Source: Streptomyces smaragdinus
GTDB taxonomy: Bacteria; Actinomycetota; Actinomycetes; Streptomycetales; Streptomycetaceae
Assembly (NCBI RefSeq): GCF_009604385.1
Contig: NZ_WEGJ01000001.1
Location: 434,001 to 498,000 of the forward strand
Direction of reading: 5' to 3'
DNA length: 64,000 bases
Of this stretch, positions 35,850 through 43,359 are shown one piece after another. Below the pieces are notes generated by a model. That model was not told where the DNA came from and did not search any database. It saw only the letters and a list, made by a program, of their open reading frames with translations. Numbering within the stretch: position 1 is the stretch's first letter; each line of letters opens with the position of its first letter. The position numbers and the translations under genes are program-made.

Positions 35850-36695
35850 TTACCGGAACGCCGGCAGGTTGCGTGACGCCCACGCGGCATAAGGGCTGGC
35901 CGGACGGTGGAGGACGGTCTCCACATCAGGGCTGACCTTCTGCTCTTCCGGGAGCGGAACACCGAGTACGTCGAGCGTGCCGGCGATGACCTGCTCCGGC
36001 ATGAACTGGGCCATGTGGGCGTGGGCGTCCTCGCGGGACAGCTCCACGAAGGTCACTTCCTCGCCCAAGGCCTCCGAAAGGGCCGCCGCCTGCCGGCGCG
36101 GGCTGATCGGCTCGGGACCGGTCAACTCGTATACGTGGCCCGCGTGGCCGTCCTCGCGCAGTGCGGCTGCGGCGACCGCGGCGATGTCCGCCGGGTCGAT
36201 GACGGGCAGGGCCACGTCGCCGAACGGGGCGAAGACCGTACGCCGGGTGCGGACCGTCTCGGCCCAGGCGAAGGTGTTGGAGGCGAACCCGCCGGGGCGC
36301 AGGATGGTGAAGTCGCGCCCGGACGCCCGTACGGCCGACTCGAACTCCCGCAGGCGGGCATGCGACGCCGCCTCGGGGCGGGTGGCGCTGACCTGCGACG
36401 AGAGCAGGACGATCCGCTCGACCCCGGCCTCCGCTGCCATGTCGAGCAGGGTGGTCGGGCTCTCGCCCTGGCTGTTGAGTTCGCCGCCCAGCAGGAGAAA
36501 CAGGGCTCCGGCTCCTTCGAGGGCGGGTCGCAGGCCCGCAGCGGTCCCGATGTCGGCCTGGGCCCAGCGGACGCCGCCCTCCAGTCCGGCGGGCTGAGGT
36601 CGCCGCGACACTGCCACGATCTCTTCGCCCGCCCCCGTCAGCAGCTCCACCAGTGTCCGTCCGATGTTCCCCGTAGCACCCGTCACTGCGATCAT
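35850..36695 (-). CDS. NmrA-like NAD(P)H-binding atypical SDR
   Basis: A 281-residue Rossmann-fold protein. The dinucleotide motif GATGNIG is at residues 6-12. SSQVSATRPEA lies where the atypical SDR active site would be, without the classic YxxxK, and ILRPGGFASN is typical of NmrA/azoreductase-type proteins. It probably reduces a quinone or similar substrate, or senses NADP. The ATG at 36695 is used (GGAG 5 nt upstream). It is divergent from a TetR repressor, a common pairing for detoxifying reductases. Confidence 0.88.
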   Translation of the reverse strand: MIAVTGATGNIGRTLVELLTGAGEEIVAVSRRPQPAGLEGGVRWAQADIGTAAGLRPALEGAGALFLLLGGELNSQGESPTTLLDMAAEAGVERIVLLSSQVSATRPEAASHARLREFESAVRASGRDFTILRPGGFASNTFAWAETVRTRRTVFAPFGDVALPVIDPADIAAVAAAALREDGHAGHVYELTGPEPISPRRQAAALSEALGEEVTFVELSREDAHAHMAQFMPEQVIAGTLDVLGVPLPEEQKVSPDVETVLHRPASPYAAWASRNLPAFR

Positions 36696-36711
36696 CACGA
36701 CTCCAGAAGTG

Positions 36712-36785
36712 AGTTAGTTGGCTAACTTGCACGAACGTAGCACACCTCTCCCAGCGGCTGTCTATAGTTAGTTGGGTGACCAACT
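36712..36785. promoter_or_regulatory. Twin TetR-type operators between reductase and repressor genes
   Basis: The 10-mer AGTTAGTTGG occurs twice (36712-36721 and 36766-36775). Each copy starts a palindrome: AGTTAG-TTGG-CTAACT at 36712-36727 and AGTTGG-GTGA-CCAACT at 36770-36785. The second overlaps the repressor GTG, so binding would block its own expression as well as the reductase promoter. Confidence 0.7.
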
Positions 36786-37378
36786 CAGTGAATCGGCGGG
36801 TACGGGCGTCGCAGAAGCGTCAACGGCTGACCGCGGCGGCGGCCCGGGTTCTGCACGAGCAGGGGGTCGAACGCACCACCCTCAGCGACATCGCACGCGA
36901 GGCGGATGTCCCCGTGGGGAACGTGTACTACTACTTCAAGACCAAGGACGAGCTGGTCCAGGCGGCCCTGTCCGAGCACAGCGCGCACCTGGACGAACTC
37001 ACCGGCCAGCTGGAGCAGCTGGCCGACCCCCGCGACCGCCTCAAGGCGCTGATCGAAGCGTGGATCGACCGGCGTGACGTCGCCGCCCGCTACGGCTGCC
37101 CCACCGGCACCCTGGCGGTCGAGCTCGACAAGCGCGCCGACGGCATCCTCGACGCCGAGGCCGGGGCGGTCATCCGGCGGCTGCTGAACTGGACCGAACG
37201 CCAATTCCGGGAGCTGGACCTGCCCAAGCCGGCCGACCTGGCCCTCACCCTCATCTCCGGCTACCAGGGCATGTCACTCCTGGCCAACGCCCTGCGCGAC
37301 CCGGACATCATGACCCGCGAAGGCACCCGCCTCCTACACTGGCTCGACTCCCTCCAAGTTTCCGATGGACATCACTAG
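36776..37378 (+). CDS. TetR-family repressor
   Basis: A 200-residue regulator with a TetR HTH (TLSDIAREADVPVGNVYYYF, about residues 40-60) and a helical ligand domain resembling TetR_C groups that sense reactive or lipophilic compounds (LIEAWIDRRDVAARYGCPTG, with one Cys). The GTG at 36776 lies inside an operator. It is divergent from the NmrA-like reductase, which it probably represses along with itself. Confidence 0.9.
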   Translation: MTNSVNRRVRASQKRQRLTAAAARVLHEQGVERTTLSDIAREADVPVGNVYYYFKTKDELVQAALSEHSAHLDELTGQLEQLADPRDRLKALIEAWIDRRDVAARYGCPTGTLAVELDKRADGILDAEAGAVIRRLLNWTERQFRELDLPKPADLALTLISGYQGMSLLANALRDPDIMTREGTRLLHWLDSLQVSDGHH

Positions 37379-37438
37379 CCCATCGCGTGGCCGTCGGCAG
37401 GCTTACCCGCCCGTCGGCGACGCCAGTTGGGCCCGGCC

Positions 37439-38689
37439 TCAGGCTCCCTCGGAAATCTCAACGAGGGTGCGGCACGCGCCAAGGTCCTGAGGCAGTCCGG
37501 TCCTTCGAAACCAGGGCTGGACACTGGCGGCGCGCCACAATTCCTCGCGATCGAGTAGAGCAGACAGGTATGCACGCTGAGCAGGCGGGAGCACGTCGCC
37601 CGCGCGATGGAGGCGCGGGAACGCTGCGGTCACGAACGGGCACAGGTCCTCGTCGAGCGTGTGGACGCTGGCCAGGGCGAGTACGGCGAGGGCGGCAGGC
37701 AGCAAGTCCTCGAAGTCGTCAACACCCAGGGCGGCGGCCCGGATCAGATCAAATCGCAGCCATCCGTCCTGCCCGGGGAGATGTCCCTCGAACCAGTGGT
37801 CCGCCTCATGTGGAGTGAGAAGAGCGTCGAGGATTGCCCGGTTCGCGAACGGGTCACCGGCCAGCGAGGGTGCGAGTGCGGCACAGGCTCGGACTCCGGG
37901 ATGTGCGTCGTGCAGTAGCGCCTCCGGATGTGCTCCGAGGATGCCGAGAAGCCGCGCCGCGGCCGCCCGTACTCCGGGTTCCGAACAGCTCACAGCGGCT
38001 TCCGTAAGGCGGTGCTCGATCTCGGGTCGGTTCATGACCAGGTTCTGGTGGCCGGACAGGTGGACTGCGGCTTCCAATGCTTTGGTCTTGACGCGGCCGT
38101 CGGGGTCGTCGAAGACCGCTGTGAGCCCGTTGAGAAGTTCGGGTGCGAAGGCTCTACAGGCCAGCATGTCTCGTGCGCTCATTGCCCGTGCGAACTCGTC
38201 GTCCAGAACTGCAGCCGGCAATCTGTCCGAACTCTGGGTGGTGTCGTCACCGGTCATGTCACGACGCCAGGCCTTTACCTCGGCTCGCATCCCCTCCAGT
38301 TCGGCCTCGTCGTAGCGGGCGGGATGTGCCTCGGCAAGCAGCATGGGCTCGTCCACGACATCGAACGCACACGACTCGGCGACGCGGGCGAGGAAGTCGA
38401 CCAGATCCAGGCGCAGCGGTCGAGGTTCGACGTCCCGAGGCAGGACGTTCTCCACCAGCTCCGCGGTTCGGGGGTCCCGCAGCACCGAAGCGACAACACG
38501 AGCGATCGGACCGGTGGCCGAGTAGATGCTGCCTTGGTGCAGGACCGCGCTGTCGAGATAAGCGACCGCGGCACTGCGGTTCGTGATGTCAGCGCCAAGC
38601 AGGGCCAGAAGGTGGAAGGGAGCATCTGAGGCTGGCCCATAGGCGTGATCGAGCTCCGACCAGTCGGTCTCCGTCAGCAATCTGCTCAT
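37439..38689 (-). CDS. HEAT-repeat-like protein, unknown function
   Basis: A 416-residue soluble protein made largely of helical pairs (VKTKALEAAVHLSGHQNLVM, then RPEIEHRLTEAAVSCSEPGV and RAAAARLLGILGAHPEALL) that read as HEAT-like repeats. The ATG at 38689 begins the coherent coding sequence; the open frame continues upstream into Pro/Arg/Gly-rich sequence that does not look coding. Such proteins usually act as binding scaffolds. It is a single-gene unit convergent with the TetR gene. Confidence 0.65.
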   Translation of the reverse strand: MSRLLTETDWSELDHAYGPASDAPFHLLALLGADITNRSAAVAYLDSAVLHQGSIYSATGPIARVVASVLRDPRTAELVENVLPRDVEPRPLRLDLVDFLARVAESCAFDVVDEPMLLAEAHPARYDEAELEGMRAEVKAWRRDMTGDDTTQSSDRLPAAVLDDEFARAMSARDMLACRAFAPELLNGLTAVFDDPDGRVKTKALEAAVHLSGHQNLVMNRPEIEHRLTEAAVSCSEPGVRAAAARLLGILGAHPEALLHDAHPGVRACAALAPSLAGDPFANRAILDALLTPHEADHWFEGHLPGQDGWLRFDLIRAAALGVDDFEDLLPAALAVLALASVHTLDEDLCPFVTAAFPRLHRAGDVLPPAQRAYLSALLDREELWRAASVQPWFRRTGLPQDLGACRTLVEISEGA

Positions 38690-39077
38690 CGAGTCCACGG
38701 GGAGATCGTGGCAGGTACCCCGCCCAGGTCGACGCCGGGGGCCGGTCACCCGCCTCCCCCCGAGCGTCCCGCTTGGCACAGGCGTTCGACGCCCTGCTAC
38801 ACGTGATGCGTGACGAACTTTCGGGCCGGGGCCGCCGCCCTCTTCGCTGCCGTGTTCCTCGGGTCCGATACTGACGGGCCTCGCCGGCGGACACGGCCGT
38901 GCCGGACGCGGTGCCTGTGACAACCCCCTCCAAGCCTGATCACCAGCCTCCCCGTCACGGATGAGTCCCGTACCGGGTACGGCCGATCCTTGCGGAGGCA
39001 CTCGATCGATGCCGACCGTGACGGCTGCCAGACCCGGGCGGAGGTGCTGCGGGACGAGGAAGCTGACAGCTCTGATC
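38690..39077. other. Intergenic region without a supportable gene
   Basis: Nearly 390 bases between two leftward genes. Open frames cross it in several phases, but none combines a ribosome-binding site with typical codon bias. Two small palindromes are visible: CCGTACC-G-GGTACGG (38968-38982), and GCTCTGA-TC-TCAGAGC (39069-39084), which overlaps the stop of the next gene and could terminate it. Confidence 0.5.
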
Positions 39078-39329
39078 TCAGAGCCAGGTCACCTGGCGGA
39101 TGTACACGCGCTCATGGCGCGGAACCACGAGGTAGACGAAGAATCCGCTGTCGACATGTGCGACGTCGCCCTTCGGGCTCGGGCCCTCGTACTGGGTGCC
39201 GTCGAGGTGGAACGCTTCGGCGGCGCGGACCAGTTCGTCGGCCTTCTTCTCGACCTCGGCGACGAAGGCCGGCGGGGTTCCGCCGATGGCGTACTGCTCA
39301 CTGGGGTCGTATTCCCAGCTCCACTTCAC
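39078..39329 (-). CDS. Small RelE/ParE-like protein, candidate toxin
   Basis: 83 residues starting VKWSWEYDPSEQYAIGG. The order of helices and strands (FVAEVEKKADELVRAAEAF, then a Gly/Asp-rich turn, FFVYLVVPRHERVYIRQVTWL in two strands ending R-x-V-x-W) resembles RelE/ParE ribonuclease-fold toxins. The GTG overlaps the stop of the upstream DUF6247-like gene by 4 bp (GTGA), the coupling expected of toxin-antitoxin pairs. Family identity is inferred from pattern and context. Confidence 0.55.
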   Translation of the reverse strand: MKWSWEYDPSEQYAIGGTPPAFVAEVEKKADELVRAAEAFHLDGTQYEGPSPKGDVAHVDSGFFVYLVVPRHERVYIRQVTWL

Positions 39330-39682
39330 GCGGACACCGCCCGCGCCGCCGTGTGCTCGACGGCCTGCAGTTCGTCCATGGCGGAGCGGAACGCCGGGTC
39401 GTTCCTGTCGGCCGTTCCGTGGATCGTGGCCAGGGCGTGGCTGCGGCGGGCGGAGAGATCAGGTCGGCGCTCGATCTCCACCTGCGCGGCCCAGTGCGCC
39501 AGCCAGTGCTGGAGGTGTCCGATCTTGCCGGTCCGGATGGCGGCGGCGAGCACTTCTTCCTTGTGCTTCTCCAGTTCGTCCAGACGGTGCGGGGCGATGC
39601 GGACGAGCGCCAGGCAGATGGCGGCGGGAGTGTATTCGGGACGGGCCAGCAGCTCAGCGCCGTGGTCTGGCCGTGTGCTCAC
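39326..39682 (-). CDS. DUF6247-like protein, candidate antitoxin
   Basis: 118 residues. The core AAICLALVRIAPHRLDELEK and the following EVLAAAIRTGKIGHLQHWLA helices match what I recall of DUF6247, a streptomycete family often found upstream of a small partner gene. The GTG at 39682 has AGGGAGG upstream. It overlaps the small RelE-like gene by 4 bp. An antitoxin role is plausible but not shown by a DNA-binding motif. Confidence 0.6.
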   Translation of the reverse strand: MSTRPDHGAELLARPEYTPAAICLALVRIAPHRLDELEKHKEEVLAAAIRTGKIGHLQHWLAHWAAQVEIERRPDLSARRSHALATIHGTADRNDPAFRSAMDELQAVEHTAARAVSA

Positions 39683-39884
39683 GGCGTCCTCCCTGGGTAC
39701 CCGGCCACCATAGCCAGCCGGGGTGACACAACGGATAGCGACACCGGAGGAGCCGAGAGGGACATTGGCCTCGTCTGCGTCGGCCTGAAGCCTCTGCTCG
39801 GCCTGTGCTTCCTGGGCGCCGGACAACCCCGACAGCCGGGGCAACCGCGCCCCTCGTACATCTCGGGCGAGCCAGCGGTCTTTG

Positions 39885-39956
39885 ACTGACCGGCAGAGCC
39901 ATGGGATGAAGCGCAGAGCCTTGGAACGGCCTGGTCCCAAGGCTCTGCCGGTCAGT
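39885..39956 (-). terminator. Nested alternative hairpins downstream of tRNA-Trp
   Basis: Long arms ACTGACCGGCAGAGCC (39885-39900) and GGCTCTGCCGGTCAGT (39941-39956) are perfect 16-bp complements. An inner pair, GCAGAGCCTTGG (39913-39924) and CCAAGGCTCTGC (39937-39948), uses the same right arm, so the two hairpins exclude each other. They lie 6 nt beyond the tRNA 3' end and probably terminate or process the tRNA transcript. Confidence 0.7.
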
Positions 39957-39962
39957 GAAGGG

Positions 39963-40037
39963 CAGGGGCGGCAGGATTCGAACCTGCGGCGTGCGGGTTT
40001 GGAGTCCGCTGCTCTGGCCGGGCTGAGCTACGCCCCT
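39963..40037 (-). tRNA. tRNA-Trp (anticodon CCA)
   Basis: A 75-nt cloverleaf. The acceptor stem AGGGGCG/CGCCCCT is perfect, the D stem is GCTC/GAGC, the T arm is GCAGG-TTCGAAT-CCTGC, and the anticodon loop CTCCAAA gives CCA. The anticodon stem GCGGA/CCCGC has an A-C mismatch at the base pair next to the loop, and 3' CCA is not encoded. The D loop is long. It could be a second, divergent Trp tRNA or a decaying copy. Confidence 0.85.
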
Positions 40038-40087
40038 TCGGTGGTCCTCAGGGTGGCATGGGGGTGAGGGGAGGGGCCAGCCAATAT

Positions 40088-40651
40088 CTAGAGGCCCGGA
40101 GGGGTCTCGTCGTGCAGGATCTGCTGGAATATCGCGTGGTCTCGCCACGCGCCGTTGATGTGGAGGTAGTTCGGCGCCGTGCCGATGCGGTCGAAGCCGC
40201 AGCGGGTCAGGACTGCCTGGGAGCGGGTGTTCGTGAGGAGGGTTGTGGCCTCGATGCGGTGCAGGCCCAGGTGGTCGCGGGCGACCTTCGCCGCGTGGGC
40301 GACGCCCGTCGAGACGAGGCCCTTGCCCTCGTGGCTCGCCGCCACCCAGTAGCCGAGGTACGAGCTGCAGAACGGGCCCCGGGCGATGCCCGTCAGCGTG
40401 ATGCCGCCGACGATTCGGGCGCCGTCCGTCAGGAGCCAGGGGGCCGCGCGGCCCGTGTTGTGGTCCATGAGGAGGCCGCCCAGGCGCGTGGCCTGGCCCT
40501 CTTCCGTGAAGTGGGTCTCCGGCCAGGCCGGTTCCCAGGGGGCGAGGTGGGAGCGGTTCTCGCGCAGGGCGTCGGCCAGGGGGGCGGCGTCGTCGGGGGT
40601 GGCTAGGCGCATCAGGACGCCGGTGGGCAGCTGGGTCGAGGGCAAGGTCAT
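40088..40651 (-). CDS. GNAT-family acetyltransferase (RimJ-like)
   Basis: 187 residues with the GNAT layout: MRLATPDDAAPLADALREN at the N-terminus, YLGYWVAASHEGKGLVSTGV as the acetyl-CoA loop (the R/Q-G-x-G site is HEGKGL), and HRIEATTLLTNTRSQAVLTR near the end, typical of RimJ/RimL N-terminal acetyltransferases. The ATG overlaps the SpoIIE phosphatase stop by 4 bp, so it is the second gene of that operon. Substrate unknown. Confidence 0.88.
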   Translation of the reverse strand: MTLPSTQLPTGVLMRLATPDDAAPLADALRENRSHLAPWEPAWPETHFTEEGQATRLGGLLMDHNTGRAAPWLLTDGARIVGGITLTGIARGPFCSSYLGYWVAASHEGKGLVSTGVAHAAKVARDHLGLHRIEATTLLTNTRSQAVLTRCGFDRIGTAPNYLHINGAWRDHAIFQQILHDETPPGL

Positions 40652-43164
40652 TCCGGCAGCCTAGTCGGCTGCGGCAGCGGCTGTTCGGCCCAGATGACCT
40701 TGCCCGTCGGGGTGTAGCGGGTGCCCCAGCGGTCGGCCACCTGGGCCACCAGGAAGAGGCCGCGGCCGCCCTCGTCCGTGCTCGCTGCCTGGCGCAGATG
40801 GGGTGAGGTGAGGCTGTCGTCGGAGACCTCGCAGATCAGGGCGCGGGCGCGGATGATGCGGACCTTGATCTGGCCGCTGGTGTAGAGCATGGCGTTGGTG
40901 ACGAGTTCGCTGAGGATCAGCTCCGTGCTGAAGGCCTCGTCCGCCAGCCCCCATTCCGTGAGCCTGGCGGCGACCGCCGCCCGTACCCGGGCCACGGCGG
41001 ACGGTTCGGGCGGTACGTCCCACTCGGCGACCTGGTCCGGCGCCAGCCGTCGCATGCGGCTCACCAGGATCGCCACGTCGTCCGCCGGGTGCTCGGGCAG
41101 CATGTCGGCCAGTACGTCGTCGCAGAGTTCCTCGGACGTACGGCACGGATCGCCGGAGAGCGTCGCCAGCAGCAGCGACAGGCCGACGTCGATGTCGCGC
41201 TGGCGGTCCTCGACGAGTCCGTCGGTGTAGAGCACCAGCCGGCTCCCCTCCTCCAGCACCACGTCCAGCGTTTCGAACGGCATGCCGCCCAGCCCCAGCG
41301 GCGGCCCGCCGGGCACCTCGACGAACTCGGCGACGCCGTCGGGGCGGACCACCACCGGGTGCAGATGTCCGGCGCGGGCCAGGGAGCACACCCCGGACAT
41401 CGGGTCGTAGACGGCGTACACGCAGGTGGCGCCGATGACGCCGGCGTCGGGGCTGTCGGCGGGCTCGTCCTGGTCGATCCGGGCGACCAGCTCGTCCAGG
41501 TACCACATCAGCTCGTCCGGGGGCAGGTCGAGGCTGGCGAAGTTGTGCACGGCCGTACGCAGCCGGCCCATGGTCGCCGCCGCGTGCAGTCCGTGGCCGA
41601 CGACGTCGCCGACGACGAGGGCGACCCGGGCGCCCGGCAGCGGGATGATGTCGAACCAGTCGCCGCCCACCCCTCCCCCGCCCCGTCCGGCCATCGCGGG
41701 CAGATAGCGCCAGGCGACCTCCACGGCGTCCTGCTCGGGAAGGCTGTGCGGGAGCAGGCTCTCCTGGAGGGTGACCGCCATGGCGTGCTCGCGGGTGTAG
41801 CGGCGGGCGTTGTCGATGCTGACCGCCGCACGGGTGACGAGCTCCTCCGCGATCGACAGGTCCTCCTCCTCGAACGACGCGGGGTGCCCGGAGCGGCGGA
41901 ACACCGCCTCGCCGAGGATCACGCCGCGCGCCTGCAGGGGCACGGTGATCTGCGCCCCGCCCCCCTCCGCACGCCCGCTCTCCGCGACCCGCTCCATCGG
42001 TACGTCCCCGTCCGCCGCCGTGGGCTCCTCGCCGCGCAGGACGGCCGGGCGCAGGTCGACGGTGGCGTGGTCGGCGAACCGGGCCGCCGCGAAGTCCGCC
42101 AGCTCCCGGCAGGTGCGTGCCACGTCGAGGGAGGTGCCGACCTCCGACCCGGCGTCGTGCAGCAGGCGCAGCCGGCCCCGGGCGACCTCGGCGCGGCCGG
42201 TCTCGGCCTTCAGCTCGGTGGTGTCGCGCAGGGTGGTGACCGTGCCGGGCGGGCCGCCCTCGCGGTCGGTGGGGCGCTGGCTGACGGCCACCAGCCGGCC
42301 GCCGACCTCGTACACCTCGTCGGTGGCGGCGGAGCCGGACGTCAGCAGGGTGGACAGCGGGGAGGCGACGGGGAGGTCGCTGACGGGGGTGCCCTCGGCG
42401 TCGGGGGGCAGGTCGAGGAGCCGGCGGGCCTCGTCGTTGGCGAGGAGGACGCGGCCGCTGCCGGAGGCGATGACGACGCCCTCGCGGACGGCGTGCAGGA
42501 CGGCGTCATGATGTTCGTACATACGTGCCATCTCGGTGGGGCCGAGGCCGTGGGTCATGCGGCGCAGTCTGCGGCCGACGGCCGCGGCGCCCGCGGTGGC
42601 CAGCAGCAGGGCGACACCGGCCGCGCCGAGCAGGAGGGGCAGTTCGTTGCGTACGGGCGCGGCAACGTGTTCCAGGGTGACGCCGGCGGAGACCATGCCC
42701 ACGACATCGCCGTCGGAGTCCTTGACGGGGACGGTCGCCTGGACGAGCGGGCCGATGGTGCCGACGATCTGCTCGGTGACGGTCTCGCCCCGGCGGACGG
42801 GGCCGAGCTCGCCGACGAACTTCTTGCCGATGCGGTCGGGCTTGGGGTGGGTGTAGCGGATGCCCGCTCGGTTCAGTACGACGACGAAGTCGACCTCCGC
42901 GGCGATGCGGACGGCCTCCGCCCGCGGCTGGAGGACGGCGGTGGGGTCGGGGCCGTGCAGCGCCCTCTCCACCCCGGGTGCCTGGGCGAAGGTCTCGGCG
43001 ACGGCCACGGAACGGTTGCGCGCCTCGCGTTCGCTGGCGGTGCGGGCCTGCAGCAGCAGGGCGGCCGCGGCGGCGGCGACGAGCGGCACGATGATCGCGA
43101 TCTGCAGCAGGAAGACCTGGCCCGCCACGGTGCGGGCGCCCTTCGGCGCGGTGGGTCGCGACAT
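40648..43164 (-). CDS. Membrane sensor SpoIIE-type PP2C phosphatase with HATPase domain
   Basis: 838 residues. Order: TM1 (about 18-40), an extracellular single-Cache/DcuS-like sensor (about 45-170), TM2 (about 176-198), PAS (about 215-320), GAF (about 335-470), SpoIIE PP2C (about 490-690; GGVGGDWFDIIPL, VVGDVVGHGLHAA, LYTDGLVE), and a C-terminal GHKL/HATPase anti-sigma-kinase-like domain (LSELVTNAMLY, DEGGRGLFLVAQV). Such proteins tune partner-switching pathways that control alternative sigma factors. It is divergent from the poly-HAMP kinase and co-transcribed with the GNAT gene. Confidence 0.9.
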   Translation of the reverse strand: MSRPTAPKGARTVAGQVFLLQIAIIVPLVAAAAAALLLQARTASEREARNRSVAVAETFAQAPGVERALHGPDPTAVLQPRAEAVRIAAEVDFVVVLNRAGIRYTHPKPDRIGKKFVGELGPVRRGETVTEQIVGTIGPLVQATVPVKDSDGDVVGMVSAGVTLEHVAAPVRNELPLLLGAAGVALLLATAGAAAVGRRLRRMTHGLGPTEMARMYEHHDAVLHAVREGVVIASGSGRVLLANDEARRLLDLPPDAEGTPVSDLPVASPLSTLLTSGSAATDEVYEVGGRLVAVSQRPTDREGGPPGTVTTLRDTTELKAETGRAEVARGRLRLLHDAGSEVGTSLDVARTCRELADFAAARFADHATVDLRPAVLRGEEPTAADGDVPMERVAESGRAEGGGAQITVPLQARGVILGEAVFRRSGHPASFEEEDLSIAEELVTRAAVSIDNARRYTREHAMAVTLQESLLPHSLPEQDAVEVAWRYLPAMAGRGGGGVGGDWFDIIPLPGARVALVVGDVVGHGLHAAATMGRLRTAVHNFASLDLPPDELMWYLDELVARIDQDEPADSPDAGVIGATCVYAVYDPMSGVCSLARAGHLHPVVVRPDGVAEFVEVPGGPPLGLGGMPFETLDVVLEEGSRLVLYTDGLVEDRQRDIDVGLSLLLATLSGDPCRTSEELCDDVLADMLPEHPADDVAILVSRMRRLAPDQVAEWDVPPEPSAVARVRAAVAARLTEWGLADEAFSTELILSELVTNAMLYTSGQIKVRIIRARALICEVSDDSLTSPHLRQAASTDEGGRGLFLVAQVADRWGTRYTPTGKVIWAEQPLPQPTRLPE

Positions 43165-43359
43165 CGTGGCTGCCTGCCTCCTTGCCTGAAGTCTGGCCCC
43201 TGGCTCCCGGGGCCGGTAGCCGGATTGCGCCGAGTGGGCGGCGCCGGCCGCACCCCGGCCGCCGGGCCCGGGTCAGTTCCCGGCTTCGGCCTCCCGCCGG
43301 GCCGTCGCACTGAGACACTGTCCCCGCCCATGCACGACATGTGACGAAAGTGGGTCCGA

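Noticed and set aside
33832..40037. Integrated element (AICE or genomic island) ending in tRNA-Trp
   Set aside because: No integrase, excisionase, replication gene or repeat of the tRNA 3' end is visible; only small accessory genes support it.
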